The notes under the pieces were generated by a model, which was given only the letters and a program-made list of their open reading frames with translations, was not told where the DNA came from and did no database searches. Shown here in pieces: positions 1-7,007 of a DNA stretch of 7,284 bases. Source of the DNA: Deltaproteobacteria bacterium. Its GTDB lineage: Bacteria > Myxococcota > B64-G9. The translations under genes and the position numbers were made by a program. Within the stretch, counting starts at the first letter, position 1. Every line of letters starts with the position of its first letter. Location: positions 1 through 7,284 of the forward strand of contig JAUVAM010000181.1 of the NCBI GenBank assembly GCA_030591745.1, in the 5' to 3' direction.

Positions 1-4
1 AGGA
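1..4 (+). promoter_or_regulatory. Ribosome binding site of the PEGA-domain gene
   Basis: AGGA lies six bases before the ATG at 11, which fixes the start. The promoter must lie outside the window. Confidence 0.6.
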
Positions 5-10
5 CCCCCC

Positions 11-1189
11 ATGTCGATTCTTGTCCGTCGTTTTGCATTTTTGTTGTGCTTGGCCGGGTTTGGCCTTTTTGTCCCATCTCAGGCTCAGGCTCAGGCCCAG
101 GTCAAAACCAGTAACAAGGTGGCCATGAAGGCAAGGGTGGCCTTGCTTAAGCTGAACGCGGTGGGCGTGGATAAAGCGGAGATCCGCAGATTGAAGGACC
201 AGCTCAGCCGGGTATTGGGCAAGGTGGGGGCCTTCATTTGGCTGCCTGAGTCCAAAGTGCGGGCCAGGTTGAAGCGATCCGGCAAGGCCGGCCTGGGCAC
301 AGTGGAGCAGCAGATTCGGGCATTGAGGGTGCCTTATGTGCTCACCGGCACCGTGGGTGGTTTGGGTGATACCTTGAGCTTGGACCTCAGGGTTTACGAT
401 GGGGTTCGGGGAGGAGAACTGAGGCGGGCCGCCGCCGAGGTGCCCTTGAAGGCCAAGAACCGATCGTTTGTGCTCGAGGAGTTGATGGTGCAGCTTTTGC
501 GGCCGGAGCGATGGGTTGGTGCCTTGGACCTGAAGATCTCGGAGGCGGGCGCTCGGGTTATGTTGGACGGGCTGCAAGTGGCTGTCACCCCTTTGGATAA
601 GCCATTGGGCGGGCTCATGCCCGGCAAGCACATCCTCATGGTTTCCAAAGAGGGATTCCGGGATTTGTCTCAGTTCATCGAGATTCGCTACAACCGAGTT
701 TTCCGGCTGGAGGTGGACCTGAACAATTCCACCGTGCTGGGGCAGCTCTACGAAAAACGCAAGCCCAGGCCGAAGCCGAAGCCCAAAGTCGTGGTGCCGC
801 CCTCGGTGGTGTTCGAGGAGGCCCCCGACTCCAAGTGGCAGAGCATCACGGGTTGGACTTGTTTGGGCCTGGGTCTGGCTTCGGCCACGGCGGGCGGCCT
901 GTTGGTCTGGCACGCCAACGACATCGAGCGGCAGCTGAGCGATTCTCGACCCACCACGGAAGACCAGGATGAGCTCGAGTCCCTGTACTGGGAGGGACAG
1001 CGCGCCAATCGCTGGGGCAACGGCCTGATGCTCGCGGGTGCGGCTGTCACTCTGGCCTCGGCTGGATTCTTTCTTTGGTCATGGCTCGATGGAGGATCTG
1101 CTGCGCCGGCGGTCGAGGAATCGACCACCACGGTCGGCGTTCTCCCCACACCGGGCGGATTGAGCTTGGGTCTATCCCACAGCTGGTGA
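11..1189 (+). CDS. PEGA-domain exported protein with two C-terminal membrane helices
   Basis: The 392-residue product starts with a signal peptide (Arg6-Arg7, hydrophobic core about 8-22, then Ser-Gln-Ala repeats giving likely cleavage sites near residues 26-28). Residues 41-165 form a small alpha/beta domain resembling the N-terminal, TolB/FlgO-like part of PEGA proteins (a 'VALLKLNAVG' strand, then 'VPYVLTGTVGGLGDTLSLDLRVYD'-type strands at 108-130). Residues 168-236 match a PEGA repeat: a beta-rich unit with VMLDG, then TPLDKPLGGLMPGKH and the strand VSKEGF. A Lys-Pro linker follows (250-259). Two hydrophobic helices lie at about 281-300 and 337-358, joined by an acidic loop. The tail ends in a Gly-rich strand finishing with Trp, a common ending in myxobacterial PEGA proteins. 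The start is supported by AGGA at 1-4, six bases before the ATG. PEGA domains are usually surface or envelope modules of unknown ligand; the exact role is not known. It converges on the minus-strand operon and is unlikely to belong to it. Confidence 0.9.
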   Translation: MSILVRRFAFLLCLAGFGLFVPSQAQAQAQVKTSNKVAMKARVALLKLNAVGVDKAEIRRLKDQLSRVLGKVGAFIWLPESKVRARLKRSGKAGLGTVEQQIRALRVPYVLTGTVGGLGDTLSLDLRVYDGVRGGELRRAAAEVPLKAKNRSFVLEELMVQLLRPERWVGALDLKISEAGARVMLDGLQVAVTPLDKPLGGLMPGKHILMVSKEGFRDLSQFIEIRYNRVFRLEVDLNNSTVLGQLYEKRKPRPKPKPKVVVPPSVVFEEAPDSKWQSITGWTCLGLGLASATAGGLLVWHANDIERQLSDSRPTTEDQDELESLYWEGQRANRWGNGLMLAGAAVTLASAGFFLWSWLDGGSAAPAVEESTTTVGVLPTPGGLSLGLSHSW

Positions 1190-1202
1190 ACAGTTCCGAT
1201 TT

Positions 1203-4200
1203 TTATTCGATGCCGAGGTTCTCGAGTTTGCAGTCGGGGTTCTCGAGCGCTTCTTCGGTCCATGCCTTCATGTGGTGCATGTCGAGCAGGCGAACAAAGG
1301 GGCTGGAAGGGCGCAGCATTTCGTAGATAGGGGTGGGGCGACTGACTTCGAAACCCCGAAAGAGCACTTGGCCCACATAGCGAAAGATTTCGACGTCGCC
1401 CAGGCCTTCACGCATGTCCCGGCCCACGATCAAGTGGATCCCGTTATCCGGTATATAGAAAAGCTGGGAGAATTCGGGGTGAAGCTCTTCGCGCTGTACC
1501 TGCACCTGGAAGAAGAAATGGGTGGCGCGTGTCTTGTCCAGGTATGCGTCCAGTGTTTTCGCGCTGAGGGCTTCGCCGAGATTGTAGATGTCGCAGGCGG
1601 GGGCCCGCGTCGAATCCTGCTGTCGGCTGACTTCCCGAAAACGTTCGCGGGTGAATTCGGTAAGTTTTTCAAGAAAACCCTCCAGCTCCTGATCGTCTTT
1701 TTCTGCCACCGCTTTGCGATACAGGGCTTGCAGGCTGTCATCCAGGCCGAATTCGCCGGTCTGTGCCACGAAGACCCTGAAAGGATAGGCCAGCCCGGGT
1801 TTTGAAGATTTCTGTCTGGCCTGGCTCAGCGCTTCGTCCAGGCGCATCTTGACGGCACCGTTGCGGGCCGTGCCTCGAGCCGCTTCGTTGATATGCTCGC
1901 TGATGGCCACCCGAAGCATGCCCCAGACGTCGTCATCCAACTCGATGACTTCAGCCGCGGCACCGTGGCTGATGAAAAGACCGGCCTCCAGTCCATAGCC
2001 CCTGCGCCGGCGCTCTTCTTCCTCCATGGCATCCAGGAGGTGGTTGTCTTTCTCTCGCAGGGCCCGGATCATGTCCTCGGTGGCGCGTATCTGTTCCAGG
2101 AGACGGCGGCTCAGCATGTCGCTCAGGCGCCTGCTCAGCGTTTCGCCAGTCAGTTCTTTGAGTTCGACGAGCAGCTTCTGTCGCGCTTGCTTGAGTCGGT
2201 CGTGGCTGTTTTTCACCGCGTCCATCCGCGCCGTGAACTGAATCCGCAGGGCTTCGTCGGTGGCTTGTTGCCGTTGCTCCTGAAGGGATTTGTAGTCAGC
2301 TTGAAGTTGCTCGAAGCGCTGTGTGTATTCTTGCTGCAATAGATCCACCTTGGCCTTGTCATCCATGGCGCTACGGGCAAACACCTGTTGCTGGATTTCC
2401 TTGAGTTCCTTTTGCAACATGCCGATCTGTTGGCTGAGCTGCTGTCGTTCCGCACCGATGCGGGTGCGGACCTGCAGCAGGGCGTCCTGGTCATCCTCGG
2501 GGGAAAATTCTTGCAGTTTGCGTTGGTAATTGCGGAAGACATGCTGGATGTCCCGCGCCAGGCCCATCAGGCTAACCACGTTGCCCGAAAAAGCTACCGC
2601 ATCGCCCAGCAAATTGACCAGCTGGATGTTCTCTTCGGAGCTGACCAGGGTGGCACCGCCGTAGTATCGCTTGGCCGCTGTCAGGATGGGCTCATAGAAT
2701 TCATTTTTCATGAATTCGGCCATAACCAGCTCTTTGGCCTGGGCGGTGCGTCGTGTATAGCCCTTCAAGTCCACAAAAAGCTGGGCTTCATTCTGTACGA
2801 TTCGGGTCCGCAACAGGGGCTGTTCATCCATGGCAATGCGGTAGAGCCGTCCCGCTTCATATTCACGATTCAAGCTCGAGATATCCATGGCATCGCGTCG
2901 ATCCACCAGACGTTGTCGGGCCCGACTCACATGGCCGGATGCGAATTCGTCCATGCGATGCAGCAGGAATCGCTCCAGTAGTTCATGCACGGCCGTGGCC
3001 TCGCGCTGTTCGGCCGGCCCCGGGTTGGCCTCGCGATCTCGAAACAGCATGATGCCCTCCAGCAGACGCTGGTTGGCGGCATGGGCACGGGGCATGCGGC
3101 GCGGATCGGCGGCCCGTTTTTGCAGGTCCGAGGCGATGACGGTCATGGTGTAGTTGTTGGTCAGGAGCTCGAGCAGGGCCTGGTTGCTGGAATAGACCAT
3201 GGCCAGCATGCGATCCGACTCAAAGGCCTGATCTTCGCCGGCCAGGAGGTGGTCTAAGGTCAGGCGTCGAAAGTGTTCCACCTGGGCGTGGGATAAAACC
3301 ACGCCGCGCAAGGGTGAGTCGGCCATGACTGCACGCTGCAAAGATTCCAAGAGCGCTTCCGGTTCGTTGCTGTGCTCCAGGGCTGCCTGATAGGCCGGCA
3401 TGAGCAGCTGCTCCAGGTCGGCGGACAGGCTATAGGGGTTCAGATCCGCATCAAGTTCTTTGTCCTTCACGGAAAAGAAGGGCAGAGGGCTGACGCTGGC
3501 CATCATGATGCTTTGATCCACCTGCTCGGCTGGATCGCTTCGCGAAGCGCCGGCTTTGGCCAGGGCAACCTCTGAGGCTTGGCGCAGCAAGGCGTGCAAG
3601 GCCATGCCCATGGCGCGCTCGAAACGACCCCAGGCCAAAGCGGGCGCCTCGATTTGCTTGATGCGCTCTTTGGCGCTCTGCGCCTCGTTGAGTATGGCCA
3701 ATTGGGTCATGAGTGCCACGCCTGAGAAGTTGGGGTGGGCTCTGGACGCACGGAAGGCCTTAACCATCAGCCCCAAGACCGTTTCGTATAGCACTCGCCC
3801 GCCGCCCTTGCGCGACAACCAGCTTTCCAAGAGGCCGCCATCCAGGTCCGGGCATTGGAGCAAGGACAGGCGCACGACGGCCATCAGGGGACTGTCCTCG
3901 CCCAAGGAGCGCGGGCAGAAACGTTGAGGCCACAGGGGCACACGCATGCGCTCATCGGCCAGCACGGCGGATAGCTTTTCGTTGTTGTAGGCTGAGTCAT
4001 GACGTCGGCGAATGAGATCAGCCAAGCCGTCCACGGCATCGTTGAAAACAGTTTGAATCGTGTCACTGAAACTTAGCGGCACCACCCGATCTGCATCCGA
4101 TTCGCCCAAAGTCAGCGGCAACCGGCTCAAAAAATCGAGCCAGACGTTGCGGCTGCGCGACAGCGAGCGGATGATGCGCTGGTAGGCTACCAGGCGGGGG

Positions 4201-4214
4201 TGGTGCATGCTCAT
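1203..4214 (-). CDS. Large coiled-coil protein with a split, degenerate class III cyclase-like domain
   Basis: The 1003-residue product has no signal peptide and no membrane helix, so it is probably cytoplasmic. Residues 1-475 are mostly helical and match nothing I recognise. Residues 476-545 resemble the first half of a class III adenylate/guanylate cyclase homology domain: LFVDLKGYT (479-487, metal Asp482), a helix, YYGG (517-520), then LLGDAVAF (535-542, metal Asp538). A Gln/Glu/Arg/Lys-rich coiled coil follows at about 560-736. The second half appears at 742-790: LEAGLFISHG (742-751), DDVWG (761-765) and an INEAARG helix (775-781). The canonical transition-state Asn and Arg align with Val769 and Glu773, and the purine-selecting Lys with Asn534, so catalysis is doubtful. 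Residues about 875-975 look like a separate alpha/beta domain of unknown type. The start at 4214 is supported by AGAGGA nine bases upstream; a second ATG six bases later is less well spaced. It is the last gene of the operon, 33 nt after the CAP gene. The coding call is firm; the cyclase reading is inference from motifs. Confidence 0.92.
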   Translation of the reverse strand: MSMHHPRLVAYQRIIRSLSRSRNVWLDFLSRLPLTLGESDADRVVPLSFSDTIQTVFNDAVDGLADLIRRRHDSAYNNEKLSAVLADERMRVPLWPQRFCPRSLGEDSPLMAVVRLSLLQCPDLDGGLLESWLSRKGGGRVLYETVLGLMVKAFRASRAHPNFSGVALMTQLAILNEAQSAKERIKQIEAPALAWGRFERAMGMALHALLRQASEVALAKAGASRSDPAEQVDQSIMMASVSPLPFFSVKDKELDADLNPYSLSADLEQLLMPAYQAALEHSNEPEALLESLQRAVMADSPLRGVVLSHAQVEHFRRLTLDHLLAGEDQAFESDRMLAMVYSSNQALLELLTNNYTMTVIASDLQKRAADPRRMPRAHAANQRLLEGIMLFRDREANPGPAEQREATAVHELLERFLLHRMDEFASGHVSRARQRLVDRRDAMDISSLNREYEAGRLYRIAMDEQPLLRTRIVQNEAQLFVDLKGYTRRTAQAKELVMAEFMKNEFYEPILTAAKRYYGGATLVSSEENIQLVNLLGDAVAFSGNVVSLMGLARDIQHVFRNYQRKLQEFSPEDDQDALLQVRTRIGAERQQLSQQIGMLQKELKEIQQQVFARSAMDDKAKVDLLQQEYTQRFEQLQADYKSLQEQRQQATDEALRIQFTARMDAVKNSHDRLKQARQKLLVELKELTGETLSRRLSDMLSRRLLEQIRATEDMIRALREKDNHLLDAMEEEERRRRGYGLEAGLFISHGAAAEVIELDDDVWGMLRVAISEHINEAARGTARNGAVKMRLDEALSQARQKSSKPGLAYPFRVFVAQTGEFGLDDSLQALYRKAVAEKDDQELEGFLEKLTEFTRERFREVSRQQDSTRAPACDIYNLGEALSAKTLDAYLDKTRATHFFFQVQVQREELHPEFSQLFYIPDNGIHLIVGRDMREGLGDVEIFRYVGQVLFRGFEVSRPTPIYEMLRPSSPFVRLLDMHHMKAWTEEALENPDCKLENLGIE
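1845..2789 (-). other. Split cyclase-homology-like domain with coiled-coil insertion (protein residues 476-790)
   Basis: The first half is at 2580-2789, the coiled-coil insertion at about 2007-2537 and the second half at 1845-2000. In ordinary class III cyclases the GD metal motif and the R-x-G-I-H-x-G strand are about 40-50 residues apart. Here Asp538 and Gly751 are 213 apart, so about 165 residues are extra. The helix after GDAVAF runs straight into the coil, and the coil ends just before the returning strand. This fits an antiparallel hairpin projecting from the domain. Motif order and both metal aspartates support the homology; the lost Asn/Arg pair argues against cyclase activity. Confidence 0.55.
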
Positions 4215-4223
4215 GGCGGGTGG

Positions 4224-4229
4224 TCCTCT
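4224..4229 (-). promoter_or_regulatory. Ribosome binding site of the 1003-residue protein gene
   Basis: The minus strand reads AGAGGA, nine bases before the ATG at 4214. It lies in the 33-nt gap after the CAP gene, so the gene is probably translated independently on the shared transcript. It favours this ATG over the one six bases downstream. Confidence 0.6.
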
Positions 4230-4247
4230 GAAAGGCAGGCGCCAGCG

Positions 4248-5849
4248 TCAGCGGGCAGCGAAGACGACCGCCAACCACTGCAATCCGGAACCGCCCTGGT
4301 CGGTTGCCGTGCCAATCCCCAGGCGATTGATGTTTTCATCGTATATTTCGGGCGCCGCCAGGATTTGGTTGACGTTGGCTGTGTGAAAATATCGCAATTC
4401 GACTTCCTGGGCACCGAGATCGGTGATTTCTTCCAGCAAGGCCTCGCCTTCCTGTTGCGGATCGGCTTTGCGTCCCAGCGCGGAGAGCCGTCGGGCCGAT
4501 CGTTGAGCGGCTGCGCTTAACTCGCGATCCAGCCCGAGGGCGAAGCGGCCTCGTTTGAGTCGGCGTGCATTGATGGCCCGATGCAGATCCCGAATGGAGG
4601 CATCGTCCTTGGCCGAGACAGGGGGCTCTACGAATACCTGGCAGACAGCCAGGATGTCCTCAGTGCTGCTGCGCTCCATGGCGACACCGATGCCGATTTT
4701 GCTTACGTGGGGATCGATCAGGTTCAGACGGTGGCCCGGGCTGCCCATCAATCGTTCATGAGCGGCCTCCGGACTGGGGACCAGGGCCACGTTTTCTAAA
4801 GCTCGCTGGAAGACCACGCCAGCCTTGCGCAACCGGTCCACCAGGCTACCGGTTTGTTGCGATCTGTGCTCGGCATGACGTTTGAATAACAGTTCATCAG
4901 CGTGAGATCGCGCAAGCTTGCTCAGGTCTTCACTCAGGATAAGTGGCGGCAAGGAAAGTCTGCCGCGCGCCTCGTTGACCATGCTCAGGATCGCTTTCTC
5001 CGCGTCCTCGGGCGAACGATAGCGGCCAGGGGCGGGGCGCAATTTCACCCTGGGCAGATTCGCTTTGGGGACCCCAACATACAGTGGGAACAAGGCCGCC
5101 ACTTCGGGTCCCCTCGGTCCATTGACCACCAGCTCGGTTGTGTATTCGCCGGCGCCGCCATCCAGGGGCATCTCGCTGGACCAGGCACCTTCTTCGTAGA
5201 GCAGGATGCCCTGGGTGACATTGCCCTTGGGCGTGGTCATCAACCAGCGAGGGTGGGTATAGCCGCGCAGGATGCGGGCTCGCAGCTTGATCCGAGATCC
5301 GGGCGAAGGACAGACCGGCAAGGGATCGATGAGGACCGGTCGCCGGCCCAACAGCAAGGTCGTCACCATGCGTTTCTGATCGGGGGTGCGGGTCGCGCCC
5401 ACGGCGAAGTGGGTGAATCGGCCCGAGATGGCGTTGCGATCCAGAAATTTCATCATGCCGCCGGGCACTCTTTCGCCCGGTCCGATGGCGGAAAAGGGGA
5501 TGACCGCGCCGTCGGTTACGCCGCGCAGGGCGAGCTCGAAGCGCAGTCGATTCATGGGCAGGCTTTTGTTCTTGGGATCGCCCGATTCCACCAGGTAGCC
5601 GCTCCATTGACGGGCCGTCGCTGCGTAGCGCTCATCCCACAGCAGGCGATGCTTGTTTTTTCGGCTCCAACCGATGCCGGCTGCGATGAGTACCGCCTCA
5701 TCCGGGTTGACCAGGAAACTGATCTCTTCATGATAGCGCTCTTTGCAGGGCTGTGCTGGACCTGCTTCAGCCTGGGCGAAGGCCTGGGGATGGGCCAGCA
5801 ACAACAGCAAAAACAGCGGCAGCGCGGAGCGGGTACTCGAGGTGTTCAT
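4248..5849 (-). CDS. Secreted CAP (SCP/PR1-like) domain protein with flanking degenerate CAP-like units
   Basis: The 533-residue product has a clear Sec signal peptide (Leu-rich core at 10-19, AFA cleavage site near residue 25). The canonical CAP domain of the bacterial YkwD type lies at about 283-408. Its hallmarks are ILSMVNEAR (287-295), LARSHADEL (312-320), His328, ENVAL (352-356), SPGHRLN (370-376) and the closing strands KIGIGVA (384-390). His328, Glu352 and His373 match the conserved pocket residues. Residues 65-172 and 416-532 look like degenerate CAP units: each has a helix resembling the CAP N-terminal helix and a closing hairpin (THFAVGA at 146-152, NRLGIGT at 508-514), but the SPGHR motif is missing. 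Residues 184-262 look like an Ig-like beta domain. Cys35 and Cys180 could form a disulphide. Bacterial CAP proteins are mostly of unknown function; some bind lipids or cell-wall material. It starts nine bases after the HAD stop codon and is the middle gene of the operon. Confidence 0.93.
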   Translation of the reverse strand: MNTSSTRSALPLFLLLLLAHPQAFAQAEAGPAQPCKERYHEEISFLVNPDEAVLIAAGIGWSRKNKHRLLWDERYAATARQWSGYLVESGDPKNKSLPMNRLRFELALRGVTDGAVIPFSAIGPGERVPGGMMKFLDRNAISGRFTHFAVGATRTPDQKRMVTTLLLGRRPVLIDPLPVCPSPGSRIKLRARILRGYTHPRWLMTTPKGNVTQGILLYEEGAWSSEMPLDGGAGEYTTELVVNGPRGPEVAALFPLYVGVPKANLPRVKLRPAPGRYRSPEDAEKAILSMVNEARGRLSLPPLILSEDLSKLARSHADELLFKRHAEHRSQQTGSLVDRLRKAGVVFQRALENVALVPSPEAAHERLMGSPGHRLNLIDPHVSKIGIGVAMERSSTEDILAVCQVFVEPPVSAKDDASIRDLHRAINARRLKRGRFALGLDRELSAAAQRSARRLSALGRKADPQQEGEALLEEITDLGAQEVELRYFHTANVNQILAAPEIYDENINRLGIGTATDQGGSGLQWLAVVFAAR

Positions 5850-5858
5850 GGCTTGAGC

Positions 5859-6971
5859 TTACCTCACCGGGAAACCCGGTTGAATCCACCATTTCGATTC
5901 CACTGCTTTCTTTTTTAAATCCAAATAGCCACGGTCGACGAGCAGGGCATGGGTGGCATGGCCAAGCATATCCGCATCGCTCCAGGAGTCGCCGATGGCC
6001 AGCAGGGGCTTGCGCCCAATGCGCTTGTCGATGGCTTCCACTTTGCCCATGCGGAAGGTGGGCGGGGCCTCGATTTCCGTGGTCAGCTTGCCTTCAGCCA
6101 GCTTTGTGCGCATGCCGATGACTCTGCCCGGTTTGACGGCGAAGTGCTTGGTCACCGCGCCCTCGACCACCCACTGGGGTCCGGCCGACACGACCCAGAT
6201 TTCGAAGCCACGCTGGTCCAAGTGAAACAAGAGATCTTTCATTTCCTCATAGATTCGGATGCCGCGGCTGGTGATGCCCGGGGCCTGATCCTTTTCGTCT
6301 ACTCGGATTTGTTCGGACCCCATTTTTCGCTTCAGCTCAGTCTCCATGACCAGGGCCGCCATGGTTTTGAGTTCGTCCGGGCTGTAGCCTGCATAGAAAC
6401 GAACCTGCCAAGGGTAGCATTTTTCAGCGTCCGCATCCCGGCAAAGGCTCCAGTAAATCTTGTGCATGACCTTGCGGAATACCCGGGCCTCTCGCGAATC
6501 CGCTCGCTTGTCCATCGGCAGTTTTTGCAGGGTATCCCAGGCAGCCTTGGCTTCGGCTCGCTTGTCTTCAGGCAGGGCCTCAACCACCTTGTCGCTGAAT
6601 TGGATTTTGCCCTCGGTGACCATGAAGTCGAAGAAGGCTCGGCCGATATCACCCTTGATTAGCGTGTTGTCGAAATCCACGACCACCACCGGGGCGGGCT
6701 GACCCTTGACGAATTTGGAACCGCCTAAACTGTAGTCGAACAGCAGTTTGGTCAACCCGTCGTTGACGTCTTTTTCCCAGGCGCCGGGAAAGGCAAAGGG
6801 GGCCACGCCGGCCGGGGCCGCTTTCGGGGCGTCCGTGGGTTTTGGTGTTGGGTCGGGTTTGGCCTGGTCGGCCACCGGCGCTTTGGGGCTGGGATCAACG
6901 GGGGGCTTGTCGCAGCCCGTCGCGGAAAAACAAAGGGTGATTCCGATTGCCATCAAGCGGATCGTTTTCAT
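5859..6971 (-). CDS. HAD-superfamily phosphatase-like lipoprotein
   Basis: The 370-residue product has a lipoprotein signal ending ATGC (Cys20), then a Pro/Ala/Lys-rich tether to about residue 60. The catalytic domain is of the haloacid dehalogenase superfamily, closest in look to the phosphoserine-phosphatase-like (HAD-IB, PF12710-type) group. Motif I is DFDNT (Asp99 nucleophile, Asp101 acid/base), motif II VVSAG (Ser262), motif III GKVEAI (Lys310) and motif IV GDSWSDAD (327-334). All four are intact, so it is probably an active phosphomonoesterase; the helical cap between motifs I and II should set the substrate, which I cannot name. Asp at +2 after the lipid Cys would retain the protein in the inner membrane by the E. 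coli rule, which may not hold in this lineage. The frame stays open upstream to an ATG at 7175, but 6971 is preferred: it has GAGGTGG just upstream, gives a proper lipoprotein signal, and leaves 13-bp repeats (not a multiple of three) non-coding. It is the first gene of the operon. Confidence 0.93.
   Translation of the reverse strand: MKTIRLMAIGITLCFSATGCDKPPVDPSPKAPVADQAKPDPTPKPTDAPKAAPAGVAPFAFPGAWEKDVNDGLTKLLFDYSLGGSKFVKGQPAPVVVVDFDNTLIKGDIGRAFFDFMVTEGKIQFSDKVVEALPEDKRAEAKAAWDTLQKLPMDKRADSREARVFRKVMHKIYWSLCRDADAEKCYPWQVRFYAGYSPDELKTMAALVMETELKRKMGSEQIRVDEKDQAPGITSRGIRIYEEMKDLLFHLDQRGFEIWVVSAGPQWVVEGAVTKHFAVKPGRVIGMRTKLAEGKLTTEIEAPPTFRMGKVEAIDKRIGRKPLLAIGDSWSDADMLGHATHALLVDRGYLDLKKKAVESKWWIQPGFPVR
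5862..5880 (-). promoter_or_regulatory. GC-rich hairpin abutting the ribosome binding site of the CAP gene
   Basis: ACCGGG (5866-5871) and CCCGGT (5875-5880) are perfect inverted repeats around a three-base loop. In the minus-strand transcript the hairpin falls in the last codons of the HAD gene. The Shine-Dalgarno-like GAGG (5862-5865) follows it immediately, 12 bases before the CAP start at 5849. There is no U-tract, so it is not an intrinsic terminator. It could tune translation or couple it to ribosomes finishing the HAD gene; that role is inference. Confidence 0.35.
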
Positions 6972-6973
6972 GG

Positions 6974-6980
6974 CCACCTC
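6974..6980 (-). promoter_or_regulatory. Ribosome binding site deciding the HAD lipoprotein start
   Basis: The minus strand reads GAGGTGG, with GAGG ending five bases before the ATG at 6971. It supports this start over the longer open frame beginning at 7175. Confidence 0.65.
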
Positions 6981-7007
6981 ACATGGATTGAATTGGCGAT
7001 TTCCGGC

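Noticed and set aside
1190..1208. GAAC-A-GTTC followed by a T-run as an intrinsic terminator for the PEGA gene
   Set aside because: The arms are four bases with a one-base loop, which cannot form a stable hairpin.
1217..1247. Direct repeat GGTTCTCGAG at 1217-1226 and 1238-1247
   Set aside because: It encodes two Leu-Glu-Asn stretches at the C-terminus of the 1003-residue protein and is explained by codon reuse.
1272..2981. Plus-strand open frames at 1272-1805, 1893-2342 and 2388-2981
   Set aside because: All lie antisense to the continuous 1003-codon minus-strand gene, with no supporting ribosome binding site or recognisable domain.
4902..5918. Long plus-strand open frame (338 codons) opposite the CAP gene
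   Set aside because: It is antisense to a gene with a clear signal peptide and CAP motifs, its translation is Gly/His/Arg/Gln-rich without recognisable domains, and long antisense frames are expected in GC-rich DNA.
5949..6662. Plus-strand 237-codon open frame opposite the HAD gene
   Set aside because: It is a shadow of a gene in which all four HAD motifs are intact on the other strand.
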